The notes beneath the pieces are model-generated. The model was not told where the DNA came from. It was given only the letters and a program-made list of their open reading frames with translations, and made no database searches. From Amoebidium appalachense (taxonomy: Eukaryota > Ichthyosporea), in contig CAVNZM010000001.1 of the NCBI GenBank assembly GCA_963693365.1, forward strand, positions 14,260,001 to 14,324,000: 64,000 nucleotides of DNA, written 5' to 3'. The position numbers and the translations under genes are program-made. Below, in pieces: positions 1 through 10,902 of this stretch. Position 1 is the stretch's first letter, and each line of letters begins with the position of its first letter.

Positions 1-441
1 CTAGTCAAATGGTATTGCTATAAACCAACATCGAAATTGCACCTGTAAGAAAGCCGTGGGCCGCGGTGAGGATGTGGGAATCAGCAATTATTGACCAATC
101 AGCGCATAGTTTGACCTTACAGCAAATTCCGTGCCCAGTATATACAGCAGCTGAAGAGCCACATTGTTGCAGGTGGAACTTCGTGAAGTTTTCATTTTTC
201 GCCCTTGCACAGTGGAAAAAAGTTTGAAAATTAGGGTCGTTCATTCCATGTTCTTTCTTTCCATTTCGCGTGTTCAGAGGCTCTTTTAAGCGGTATTGAG
301 AGTGGTTGTTTTGAGCATTGAATTGATACGCACTGACAAGTTTCGTTTTTCGGTAATGGCACGTTTTTGAAGCCTCGAAGACAGCGTTGCTTCTCCTTCT
401 GGGACCTGGTGGTACTGGTCTTGTTTGGTGTCCTGTCGTCG
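1..441. other. Upstream flank of the syntenin-like gene
   Basis: Mixed unique sequence with no recognisable coding region. A 153-codon open frame runs on the minus strand (466 to 5), but its translation shows no domain and it overlaps the first exon of the plus-strand gene, so it is probably not a gene. An earlier 5' exon of the syntenin-like gene could lie here or beyond the window edge. Confidence 0.4.
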
Positions 442-774
442 ATGCGCACCGCTCCTTTTGTCCCATATATTACATCGAAAATGACACAGGTCCAAATGTT
501 TGAAGGCTCGCACTCCTTTGTGGAGGCGGGCAGCCTCCGTGAGACCCCGAGTCTTTCTCTTGGCCTAGAGAACGACGACTACACAATGAAAAGAGAGCTG
601 AAGATTCACAAACGGTCGGGGGTGGAGTTTGGCATCAGTCTGTGCCGGCTTAATGGTAGGCTGGGGCTGTGTGCCTGTGCGCGTGCGTTCGTGCATATAT
701 TCGACGAGAGCACGTGTGTTTGTGTGTGTGTGTGTGCGTGTGTGCGTGTGTGTGTGTGTGTGCGTGCGTGTGCT

Positions 775-806
<32 letters not shown>

Positions 807-2322
807 GTGTCTCTTAGTGTATGCTTGTTTGTTTGTGTGTGTGTGTGTGTGTGTATGTGTGTGCGCGTGTGTGTTTGTATTCGTGTATGCTTGTTTTGTG
901 TGTGTGTGTTGCGTGCCCACGCGCATGTGTGCACTTCCTTGTCGTGATTCGCCTGATGGTTTGGTTGCCTGGTAGAGCAATACATTATCCCTTCCCCCAA
1001 CCATCCACCCATCCACCTTCTGACCTCCCTACCTCCCGACCCCCACCCACCCATCCCATTTTCTAACCTGCTTTTCTACTTGACTCTACAGGAGAACTTT
1101 TCATCACCGATGTCTTGGACTTTTCCCCTGCCTGGAGATGTGGCCTGCGCACCGGTGACCGCATCGAGCGCATAGACAATTTGCTTCTGCGCACCGATGC
1201 CTTCCACCGAGTTATTCTCAACCCTGGAGCGGTGCTTGACCACCTAAGAAAGGCGCAGGATCTGAAGTTGAAGGTTGCTGACTGCCCTTTGGTTCGCTAT
1301 CATGTTCTGAAAAAGTGTGTTGTCAACCCCCCCCCCCCCCCCCACAACGCCCTTTTTCCCCCTCTTCTTTGAAACCGACACCTGGACAAACACAAGCAAA
1401 GCAACTACAAATTCGTCGTTTTGTGTCGACTTGGTACTCAAGGGCGCAGTCCCCCCCCCCCCCCCCCGGGGGGCAAAAATAGAAAATATAATATAAAAAA
1501 TAAAAAGAAAATGGAAAATAAATAGAAGAAGATATAATATAGCAAACTCATTCATCCACTCCCACAACCATCACACAACGCCAACCCTCATTTTCTCTTT
1601 CCTGTAATTAATCGTTTGTCCCTAAATCAGTCTGACTCTCTTCCTTTTACAGATACCCAGAGGTCGAGCAGTCAGCGTCCGGTGCCAGAAATTACTCTCC
1701 CTCGCAACCCGAGCTCTCCAACATCAAGGCACCACCCACCTTCGGTCTCATCTATAACCACTGCCATGTTCAGGACGTTCAGGTCGGTTCTGACGCAAAG
1801 GCGGCTGGTTTCCGTGTAGGTGACAGCATTGTGGAGATAAACGGACAGGTGACGATTGGCTTGACGGATGATGTGATCATGAACCACATCCACACGCTCA
1901 GGCAAAAAACGGAGGTGACGGTGTGCACGATGCCGGCTGTGCTTGCTGCTGAGCTGGATCTGGCACGGATCGTTGCGGGGAAGAAGCCCCCCAGAATTCT
2001 GCTGAAGGACGAGAAAAAGCCCCCCCACCCGTTTAAGGGACTCAGGTTACCACTACTGGGGAAGAAGAAGAAAGAGTATACGACTACGTCTGCGGTTGCG
2101 AAACAGACGGCGCCGCCACCCCTTCACTCCGGCTCGTTGGCGAGTAGCGAAATGTCGCAGGGAGCGCCAATCAGACCCCCCCAGAGGAGGTTCAGTGATT
2201 CGTCCTTCCGCTCCGGAGCAGAACTCTGGCGTTTGGAAGACTTGGCCGCACCGCAATATGTTCAGAATCTGGCACGGCCACAAAGAAGCACGTCGTTGGC
2301 ACACATTTACGAGGGAAATTGA
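442..2322 (+). CDS. Syntenin-like protein with two tandem PDZ domains (3 exons)
   Basis: Exons 442-655, 1092-1314 and 1653-2322 join in phase to 368 codons ending at TGA. Introns start GTAGGC and GTGTGT and end CTACAG and TTACAG. PDZ1 (about residues 51-140) is split by intron 1; it has an FGISL carboxylate-loop motif and a GLRTGDRIERID core. PDZ2 (about 170-240) has FGLIYN, then GFRVGDSIVEINGQ and IGLTDD, and runs into VTVCTMPA followed by a short helix. The EINGQ-IGL-MPA arrangement and the close PDZ1-PDZ2 spacing are the syntenin (SDCBP) pattern; that family is a membrane-proximal adaptor binding C-terminal peptides and phosphoinositides. After PDZ2 there is a basic, proline/serine-rich tail of roughly 110 residues, longer than the short tail expected for syntenin. 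The ATG at 442 is the first in frame, but ATG 481 or an upstream exon cannot be excluded. Not a typical MAGUK: no SH3 or GK domain follows. Confidence 0.8.
656..1091. repeat. (TG)n-rich first intron of the syntenin-like gene
   Basis: Imperfect TG/GTGC microsatellite from about 715 to 905 fills most of this intron. The acceptor-proximal part is C-rich, with CACCCATC repeats, and ends in CTACAG. The Cys-Val open frames over it are repeat artefacts. Confidence 0.85.
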
Positions 2323-3182
2323 GGTGGGATTTGAGATAAGAGGAGTAGAATTTGAGATGGATCCAGGGTAGAAATTGCTTGCTGAAAGGCTGAGAAGGCG
2401 TTTGGTATAGGACGGGAATCAATCTTTTGTTTTCTTCCTTGCTATTACGATTGGGCACTTTGTGACGGCCTAGCAGTTATAGATTATTATAAACTTGACA
2501 ACTTTTCAGGCTAGGATAGCAACAGCTCTTCCCTGGAGGTCTGTATAGAGATATATATGTATATACTTGTACCTGAAAACACACCATTACTAGAGGAATG
2601 CTGGATAATTCCTTCTGCAGCTGATTCTAGCTAGCTATAGGCAAAACCGATTATCGTGGTGGTTCCTCTTATACCCTTCACGTGCTGTCTTGTAAGGTTG
2701 CCAACTCCAACCCTGGAGGTTGTTCCAATTGGGGTGTGAAAACCGTGATCCATGGATATGAAACCATGGTGTTGATATGAAATATCTAGGCTTGTAAATG
2801 CTATCCCAAACTCATGATACTAAAAATATTGAATAATTTAGCATCAACAGCATTACGGCGGGTAGCAGTTTCCGCTGGACTTACAAAATAAACAAATATT
2901 GAACATGGCTTGATCACATGCGCTTATGAATGGGTGCTTGACAACCCCCCCCCCCCCCCCCCCCCCCCCCGGTGCATGCTATCTCCGTCCGAGTCTCTCT
3001 CCCTCTCTCACTCTCTCTCACTCTAAATTGGGACCAATTATTATTGTACACATCGATTTGCCACAAGAAAAAAATAAATGCTTGCTCATGAACAGAATTT
3101 ACCAAACCTTTGGTAGGGGGGAAAAAAAGGGGAAAAAAAAAAAAAAAAAAGGGAGTACGGCAGTGCATGCAACCCTCCTGCG

Positions 3183-3217
<35 letters not shown>

Positions 3218-3350
3218 CGCCACTAGTTTCGGAGGCTCCACCAGCCGTGGCGTGCCCACACACACACTGTGCAGACAAGCACACACACAAAATCCGACAA
3301 CCTTTAAGTTATGACACAGTAACACATTCTACACATACGTACACCACTGT

Positions 3351-3384
<34 letters not shown>

Positions 3385-3684
3385 GGCGCATGCGCACATG
3401 CACGGGCACCACTTCCAGAACCAAGGCACCGATGCCTCCTAACATGAACCCACTCTTGTAGACGTTGTCACCATCATTTCCATTCAGATTGCTTCAAGTT
3501 GTATTTGTCTGTGCGCCCCACCTTTGAGCCAGTACGCACGTGTCACACAGAGCTCGAACAACCAACACTACTTGACTCAGATTGCCCATTTTTATATGTG
3601 AAATCCACCAATGGCATATCACAGCTATTCATGTGCGTGATCAGTGATCGTTGACAACTTCGGTTACATTCGTTCAAACAACAG

Positions 3685-3753
<69 letters not shown>

Positions 3754-4503
3754 AAAAGAAAAAAAGAAGAAAACAAAAAAACAAAACGGAAACCCAACAA
3801 AAAGACAAACATATAAAACACAACAACATTCCTTCAAAATGGCAAAGTACATTCGCAAAGTTTATGTGCTGTCAGATTTGGGGCACCCAACACCCAATAA
3901 TGCTTTCATGATATGACATGCATGATGCACGTGTGCGCGCTCTGTCACGTGTTGATGTGTGCCTGTGCACCCACGTGTTTCACCCACCATGCACGTATAT
4001 ATATAGCCCATACCACCTCGTGCACCAGGGCCATTGGGGCCCTACAATCAGGTGACCAGGGGCATAGCGCAGACCTAGTTAAACAGTCGAACGGCAGAAC
4101 TAGGAGTTAACTCTATGTGGTGTTCTTGACATTCTCTCCGTGTTGGCGGCAGCGTTGGGCGTCTTCCTGCTGGCCCACAGCATCGTACAGGTGTTCCCCC
4201 GCATACTCCAGGCACCTGCGGCAGCAGGCGAGTCACGGGTACACGTTCCTGCAACGTGTTATTTCTGCACCACAATAAAGGCGCCTATATGCAGGAAAGC
4301 AAAGAATAGAAGCCACCGTAAAAAGACTTGCAAACATGAATGGCACCATACATGAAGTCCAATGTGTTTCACGCGGGCAAGATAATTATAGTTGCGACAT
4401 TTTAGAAGCAGTGAAATGTGTAGGGAGAATCGCTCGACATGGTGGGGAAAAGGATGAAAGGAGGGGTGGGATGGGGAGGTGTTGCTCACCGTGCCGCCAT
4501 AGG
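2323..4503. other. Intergenic region with homopolymer tracts
   Basis: Lies between the converging syntenin-like gene and the minus-strand gene at 4504-9366. It contains C runs at 2945-2970, 3183-3216 and 3685-3751, a mixed A/G run near 3120-3152 and a CA repeat at 3353-3380. The unique stretches have no convincing exon. An AATAAA near 2887 is possible, but far from the stop codon. Confidence 0.6.
3685..3790. repeat. Poly-C (67 nt) followed by an A-rich tract
   Basis: A run of 67 consecutive C is followed at once by an A-rich stretch interrupted by G and C. This is the longest uninterrupted homopolymer I noticed, and a clear case of the C-then-A junction that recurs in this window. Confidence 0.95.
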
Positions 4504-6170
4504 TCAGTCGTAGGCGCATGCAAAGTGTTCGGCGGCCTGCAGCATCAGCGGGCGGCGCGCCGCGGGGTCAGGCTGGTCCAAAGCCAGCTGGCTGTGGTGC
4601 TGCCCCAGTGCCCCGTGTGCCGCCGCGGTGGCCCCGGCCCGCTGGTAGCACTGTGCAGCCAATCGGAACAGCCCGCTGCCTGCCAGGCTGTCTCCCCGCT
4701 CCCGCCACTGCTCCCCCGTCGTTGACTGCCCAAACGCCTGCCCGTCCCACGTGCCCCCACCCTCCTCGCCTGCAGGACAGTGCGTTTAGTAAAAGTGCCA
4801 GATACCTATTCCATGTGATACTGGCAAGGCTCCCAGACCGGTAGATCTCATGCAAATCTCGGCAATTTTCAAGCAGGTCGGTGCGTAACTCTGGATAACA
4901 TGCTCGCCCAATTAGGAAAAAGAAGTCTTGGACACGATGAACAACTTGCCGAGCTAGGAAAAGAAAGCCTAGAAAACGATAGACAGGCGCAATAGAGGCA
5001 ACCCCGGCTGCATGCATAGCACCAACACAGTCACCGGAGTGACATATACTACCTCCTGCTGAAACAGCTTGCTCACATGTGGGGGCAGCGTGGCGCCTAT
5101 GTCGTGCACCAACGCCACATCCTCAGGCCCCAGCGTGTCTCTCTGCAGTAGGTCGAGGAGGTGACTCCCGTACCTCTCCATGTAGTCCCCTTCAACACCG
5201 TACACAGGGCCCAGAAGAACTATGCGTAGATCCATGTTGCTGATTGGCAGAAGCAGCCGCCCAATCACGTGAAGGAGCTCCCGTCGCCGGTCACCAGAAC
5301 TACCAATGACTGCATTGGGAGGGACAGATTAAAGGGGGTTTCAATAAAGGGCGGTTTAAAGGCCCTTTCTTTAGGGTCAGGCCAAAAGCGCTGTTTGATG
5401 CGTATCTGGTCAACATTAAAGCGCATTGCTCATTCGGGTCTAAACCGACCCGAAATCCTAAAAGAGGCTCTCTTTAAGAGCATTACTAATACGCAGCATG
5501 GCTGTGTTAAGAATCATTAAATTGTGTTCAGCTATGTGCTTCACAGCCAGAACACCGGGTGTTTCATGAGTATGGGTTTGCCGCAATCCAACCGTTTTTT
5601 TTGTTTTTCTTTGTTTTGGATTTTTTTCCTTCAAAGGCCATAACGTCTTGATTGCATGCCGTATATAAGTTGGATTCGCCAACAAAAACAAGCAAAAATC
5701 TCCCACTGCCCATCACAGCCTCACCACCGCCACTACTTACCAAACTTGGTGATCTCCATATACCTTCTGACGTGTTCACCAACCACGTTCATGAGGGTAT
5801 GGCAGGCAGAAATTGTTCCATCATCCATGGCCGCAAGCAATCGACCAATCACATCGCTGAAACCCTCGTCCGTATTAGGCAAGTGACGACAAAGCGTTAC
5901 CATGCACGTCATGCACCCATCAAGCACGTCATTGTTAGGATACGTCACGACCATGTTGTGAAGCGTTCTCATTGCTCTCTGGTGAAGGGTGCAATCGAGA
6001 ACGTCGTGTTCCATGAGAAGCGTGTTGATATTTGCAAAGCATTGGGCAATGTCTGCTTTCCTGAGCACTGGCTGCCGGCTAACACAGGACGCGGCCCCAA
6101 ACATAAACTCCTGTGCATGCGGAACCGCAGGTCAGTTACCTTAATCACATTTACATCACGAATTCATATA

Positions 6171-6218
<48 letters not shown>

Positions 6219-6626
6219 AAAAAAAAAAAAAAAGGTTGCTAGGCAGGCAGGTAGCAGTCCCCTCCCCCTCCTCCTCCCCCCTCCCCCCGGCGCGCCAACA
6301 CACACACACACACGTGTGTGCGAAACCACGAGTGCACCTGCCCACCCATCCAACCTGTTGACCACACACAAACCACCCATTCCACCTACACACACAGGCC
6401 GATCCATAAGTACTCCCTCTGGTTTCACACATCAACTTAGGTAAAGTATGCCAGTCATCCACAACACTCCAAGGACACAAGCAATCGGGCACACTGCACA
6501 CGGTCACATCTGTCTCACAATGCAGAAAACCCATACCGACCTGCTTGCATTCATGCCCGCAATCGTACCTGATCAGCGGTGCGTGCATCACACACACACA
6601 CGCGCGCGCGCGCGCACACACACGCG

Positions 6627-6725
<99 letters not shown>

Positions 6726-8796
6726 ACACGCACACATACACACACACATTGGCAAGTAAGGACGAAAGAAAATGCAAATAAGACATGCCTCCGTGGGTGT
6801 ACCAACCGATCGTAAAGCCAGCATGTGCATGCACAGGTACATCCCCACAGAGATAGAAAGTTAGGCGGCGAGCCAAACAAGGCATGCACACATATCTAAA
6901 AACCCCCAACTGTATACAAAACCAGGAACTTTAAATTTCACATCCACTCACCAAAGATGTAGCACTGTTGCCGTGGCCATGGAAGAGATTGTATATCTCC
7001 CAGAATAGCTCACACTTTCGGTCAGGGCGGGTGTTTGCTCTCAGCACGGTGCAGAATATGCATGTGTCGTCGTGGTCGAACTGGAACAGATGAAGCCCAT
7101 CCTGTGGTTTGTGGCTAAGCCCAACCCAGCGTTAGTTGAAAAAAAACAAATATATAGTTGTATATGTTTATATAGTTATATAGTTATATGGTTATATATG
7201 TTTTCTATAACATATTCGCTTTATTTTCATCAGTGGGGACTACGTCTCCTTAGCTTGATGTATGAAGAAGACGCCTCCTGGTACAAATGTGAAAATATAT
7301 TTGTTTTAATTTTATCTTACTTTACCGATTTTGACTTCAGCAGTTTTCATATCGAAACATCTAACATACCACCACCATGGCTATAGGTTCAGCAAAAAAT
7401 GTTGCTGTTGTCGCCACAAGGACGCCCTGATATGATACTGAACTAGCCCAAGCACAGCGTCATGGTACGTGCCGTCAAGAACATCCCGGGATCCAACACG
7501 GTATCGTGCATATGATCCGAGCAAATATCCCAGCGGTTAATGAGGAAAATAGAAGTAGGATTTGGCAATGTGGCTCTGGATCAACCAAGAACAAGAATTA
7601 CTCACTGAGGTACGCAGGGGGGAGAGAAGGGGGTTGAGGGTGGGAAGGTTGGTGGTGGTGGTGGGGGTGGGGGGGGGGGGGGGGGGGGGGTGAGGGGGGG
7701 CACATGCCAAACACAATGATTACAGGTGTAGGAGAGGTGACAGGGGAGGGGAGGTGAAGACGAGGCAGGGGGGGAGCGAGAGGGGGGGGAGGGGGGGGGG
7801 GGGGAGAGGGGGGGGGGGGGGAGGGAGGTGATATATGCATTAGAGTGTTGGAAACATGGAGGAGACACCAAACGATAAAATGTAAAAAGTTACAAAAATA
7901 AAAAGACCCTAAATCGAACAATGAACCATAAAAAAAGGGAACAAATAAAAAAAGACCCCATGCAGAAGACACGAACGGAAGGGGGGAGGGGGGAGGGGGG
8001 GGGAGGGGATGGGATGGGGGAGGGGGCAGGGGGAGAGAGGTCAAAAAAACCTATTCTGACTCCCCCTTAGCCTCCTACGTACCTTGCGTGTGCACTCCAC
8101 CCATGCATCATCTCTCTGGCCAAGTCATGAAACCCATCGGCTATAAGGTCATGCACCAACATCTGCACCTCGTAGGGTGCACACGGTACGTGCGCCATGA
8201 TGGATCGCAGCTGCATAAGAACTCCCCCCCCCCCCCCCCCAAAAAAAAAAAAAAAAAAAAATTAATATTCTAGCTGCATAGAACCCCCCTCCCTCTCCCC
8301 CCCCCCCCCCCCCCCCCCCCGTCCCCCAGGAGACCATAATCAGCATGTTGTACTTCTACTAATGTATCCCTGTATCTCTGTTCTCAATTGACCAATATTC
8401 TAGCTGCATCGCCCCCCCCCCCCTCCCCCCCCCCCCCCCCCCCCCCCCCCCTTTGCCCCTTCCCAAGGAGACCATAATCAGCATGTTGTACTGCTGGTGT
8501 ATCCCTGTGTTCCCTCAATTCTACCCCGGCTAATAGCCCAGCAAAGCAACTGATTTGTGCAAAAAACCATAGCAACTTCACTCTGACCACGGCCATCTAG
8601 ATGTTTCTAGATGGCCGTGACTCTGACCCACAACCATCGCCTTTAAGTCTAAGTGGAGCGCCCTTGCCCGCAGGTTTTACTTCCTACTTTGCAACTTGAC
8701 CCTATAGGTCTGTCCTTCCAAACACACCCAGAATCCCTCCCATACCTTCCGTCATTCTGATTGTCCACCCCAACCTCTCGAGCCTTTCCCACACAG

Positions 8797-8833
<37 letters not shown>

Positions 8834-9366
8834 CCTCTCCCCCGGAGGCGCAAATGCCACTACCCAAGACACCTTCCGTATACTTTGAGGAACCCATCCA
8901 GCAAACCCTCCCCCATCCCCCCCATCCCCTCCCCCTAGTTCCTTACTCCTTTTCCCTGCTCCCCCCCCCCCCCCTTCCCCCTCCTCCAAACCCCCCCCCC
9001 CCAAAAAAAAATTCTTTTTTTTTTCTTTTTATCTTTGAAAAGGGGTGTGGGGTATAGGAGAGTACTAGAGGGGAAACCAGGGGGGGGGGGGGGGGGGGGT
9101 GTGGGTGGGTGGGTGGGTGGGGGGGGGGGGGGGGGGGGGGAGGGGGGAGGAGGAGGCGCACACACCAAGTACAAACCCTCCTCCCTTCTCACACCGCGGC
9201 CACAGACAGCCAGCCGCTCCCTCAGCTCTTCCACCGTGCCAACACCAACCAGCCACCCGTCGGTGCTTGGGCTGACGGCCGGCCGGCCCAAGTATGCCTC
9301 ATATGCTGCCGGAAGACTCACCGGGCCCACCTGCTGCGGCGGTGTTTTTTTGCCCTTGCGGCCCAT
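4504..9366 (-). CDS. Uncharacterised helical-repeat protein, seven exons
   Basis: I reconstruct exons (minus) 9193-9366, 8083-8210, 6952-7114, 5741-6110, 5053-5309, 4806-4890 and 4504-4769. All have GT/AG ends and matching phases, giving 480 aa plus TGA. The ATG at 9366 follows an in-frame TAA. The middle exons are strongly amphipathic alpha-helical, HEAT/ARM-like: ADIAQCFANINTLL, RAMRTLHNMVVTYPNND and ELLHVIGRLLLPISN. The last exon is GC-rich and TPR-like (WRERGDSLAGSGLFRLAAQCY), a pattern seen in helicase-associated TPR regions such as TRANK1, but this likeness is weak. I do not recognise the family. Uncertain points: exon 1 has a better donor (GTGAGT) after MGRKGKKTPPQQVGP; exon 3 could start at 7101; exon 5 could end at a GTGAGC donor about 14 nt earlier in the protein. 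A possible extra exon at 7388-7577 carries a stop and is left out. Confidence 0.55.
6173..6233. repeat. Poly-C/poly-A junction in an intron
   Basis: A run of about 36 C is followed directly by about 25 A. It is in the intron between the third and fourth exons of the 4504-9366 gene. No repeat body was recognised beside it. Confidence 0.9.
6590..6748. repeat. (CA)n with (CG)n interruptions
   Basis: Alternating CA and CGCG dinucleotides, intronic. Being alternating purine-pyrimidine, it could adopt Z-DNA. Poly-Thr/His and Cys/Val frames over it are artefacts. Confidence 0.95.
7388..7577 (-). other. Possible skipped or decayed exon with an in-frame stop
   Basis: On the minus strand, after a pyrimidine-rich acceptor ending GATCCAGAG, one frame reads SHIAKSYFYFPH, a TAA, then LLGSYARYRVGSRDVLDG and YHDAVLGLVQYHIRASLW. 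Both sides of the stop look protein-like. A donor at CA|GTATCA would keep the frame with both neighbouring exons. It could be a real exon broken by a mutation or sequence error, or chance. The gene remains in frame without it. Confidence 0.25.
7660..8040. repeat. G-rich low-complexity intron
   Basis: Long G runs broken by A and T, with a short unique A-rich island at 7855-7980. Poly-Pro/Ser frames on the minus strand are artefacts. No exon seen. Confidence 0.8.
8264..8520. repeat. Two-copy tandem duplication of about 130 bp with C runs
   Basis: AATATTCTAGCTGCAT occurs at 8264 and 8394; AGGAGACCATAATCAGCATG occurs at 8329 and 8466, followed in both by a similar GTATCCCTGT stretch. Each copy holds a long C run of different length. 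The period is about 130-137 bp. It is intronic. Confidence 0.85.
8580..8628. repeat. Perfect 14-bp hairpin flanked by 9-bp direct repeats
   Basis: Arms CACGGCCATCTAGA (8588-8601) and TCTAGATGGCCGTG (8606-8619) are perfect inverted repeats with a 4-nt loop. ACTCTGACC occurs at 8580-8588 and again at 8620-8628. The layout resembles a fold-back footprint or a template-switch event within an intron. Confidence 0.9.
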
Positions 9367-9497
9367 CGTGAGCCCCTGGTAGATTTATCACCTTGAATGA
9401 TGCATAGGAAATGATGGGGCTGTTTTGTGGCTATGTGGGTGGGTGCCTGCCTGCAGAAAAGAGTGTGTGCAGACTCTTAAGTAGCTGCTGGCCACCG

Positions 9498-9510
<13 letters not shown>

Positions 9511-9568
<58 letters not shown>

Positions 9569-9694
9569 GGGGGGGGGGGGAGAGAGAGAGAGGGAGAGAG
9601 AAAGGGGGGGGGGGGGGAGGGGGGGGAGAGAGAGAGAGAGAGAGAGAGTAGAGAGAGAGAGAGAGAGAGTAGAGCGAGAGAGAGAGAGAGAGAG

Positions 9695-9778
<84 letters not shown>
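9511..9778. repeat. Compound (GA)n, G-run and (TG)n microsatellite
   Basis: (GA)n, then G runs with GA interruptions, then a (TG)n array from about 9697 to 9768. It lies upstream of the ATG at 9366 on the minus strand. Long Ser/Leu or Thr/His frames over it are artefacts. Confidence 0.95.
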
Positions 9779-9780
<2 letters not shown>

Positions 9781-10584
9781 TCCGCGGAGCGCACGCACGA
9801 ATGGATGGGTGTATAAATAACCATGAGATAATCCTGTTGTGGTCGCCTGTGCATCTGTGTGTTTGTGTAAGAGAGCTCACGCAAAGGTGTGTGAGTTCTC
9901 GAGATCAAAGATTGAAAGAAAGCCAAACATGCGGTGGTGCAAACTGCTGTTAACCTTAACAAAAAAGCAATTGCTCTGCGTTTTTACCAGTAAGACCAAG
10001 CGGGCACAAGACCAGATGCACAGAAGCCATGACAGTGTTCCACGGTAACTGGCCGAGAAACTGAGAGGGTTTTGACTAGTTTAGGCCTGCAGCAGCACAG
10101 TGGAATGATTTCATAGAGACCATCCAAACTATGCTTTATTTGCAAAAAAACCGCTTCAAACATTACACTGTAACTTGGCGTCAGAACATGCTAGCTGGCT
10201 TAGTAAATCTTACGTTCAATTATTCCTCAGGACGCGCGTTGCAGCTGCGCCTTGAAAGTGAAGTGGACAGTGGAATATTGAACGTGGACAACCGTGTGCA
10301 GCATCCGGTATGTTGGGCCATTGGTCACGGCCAGGTACGTGCATCCAGGCTGCTTATCTCCCAGCATTAATAATGCACATATATTTATGGTAACCAAAGA
10401 ATCCTATACATATATAACAAAGCCTCCTATATATATACTGCAGGATGCCTCTTGCACTTAGTCGTCCAAAGTACGGGTCTCACGAATGTACTAAGCTTGT
10501 GAGACGGTGCTTGTGCTTGTTGGCAACAGCGCTAGCCAAGGCTGTTATGTGTGTTTGCGCAAACTCTGAGCCACTGAGCCATCA
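9779..10584. other. Intergenic unique sequence
   Basis: Mostly non-repetitive. I see no convincing exon. It leads up to the left target-site duplication of the LINE at 10585. Confidence 0.5.
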
Positions 10585-10599
10585 TGCGCATGTATGCAG
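10585..10599. repeat. Left target-site duplication of LINE copy 1
   Basis: TGCGCATGTATGCAG is repeated exactly at 14498-14512. It abuts the A-rich tail of the element (T-rich on the plus strand from 10600). A 15-bp perfect direct repeat is typical of target-primed reverse transcription. Confidence 0.9.
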
Positions 10600-10902
10600 T
10601 TTTTATTTTATTTTATCACGTTTTGTTCCCGGAGGCCTTTTCAGGCCCTCTAGAGAAACTACCGTCTACCACACAGCACCGACAGTACACTAGTTAAGGT
10701 GCTATCTATGAGTTCAGCTAAGCTAAACCATCCTTCACAACCTAACTATAAGTACACACTTTGCCCAGGGCTACTACCCCAGCCACGCCGGCAGGAGGCT
10801 CCAGTCCTCCCCTCCATTCAAAAACCTAGCAATAAACGTTAACCGAGGGCTCTCATTGGTCGATCTACAGTATTGGGAAGTCCTAGGTGTTGTGTATAAT
10901 AT

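Noticed and set aside
5-466. 153-codon open frame on the minus strand
   Set aside because: No recognisable domain, overlaps the first exon of the syntenin-like gene on the other strand, and has no splice or start context supporting it.
6430-6570. Possible extra exon of the 4504-9366 gene reading VGMGFLHCETDVTVCSVPDC
   Set aside because: An acceptor exists but no good donor, and exons 6952-7114 and 5741-6110 already join in phase 0 without it.
4504-8210. Resemblance of two helical exons to Integrator subunit 7 segments
   Set aside because: The similar segments would occur in the wrong order relative to that family, and the likeness is of the general helical-repeat kind.
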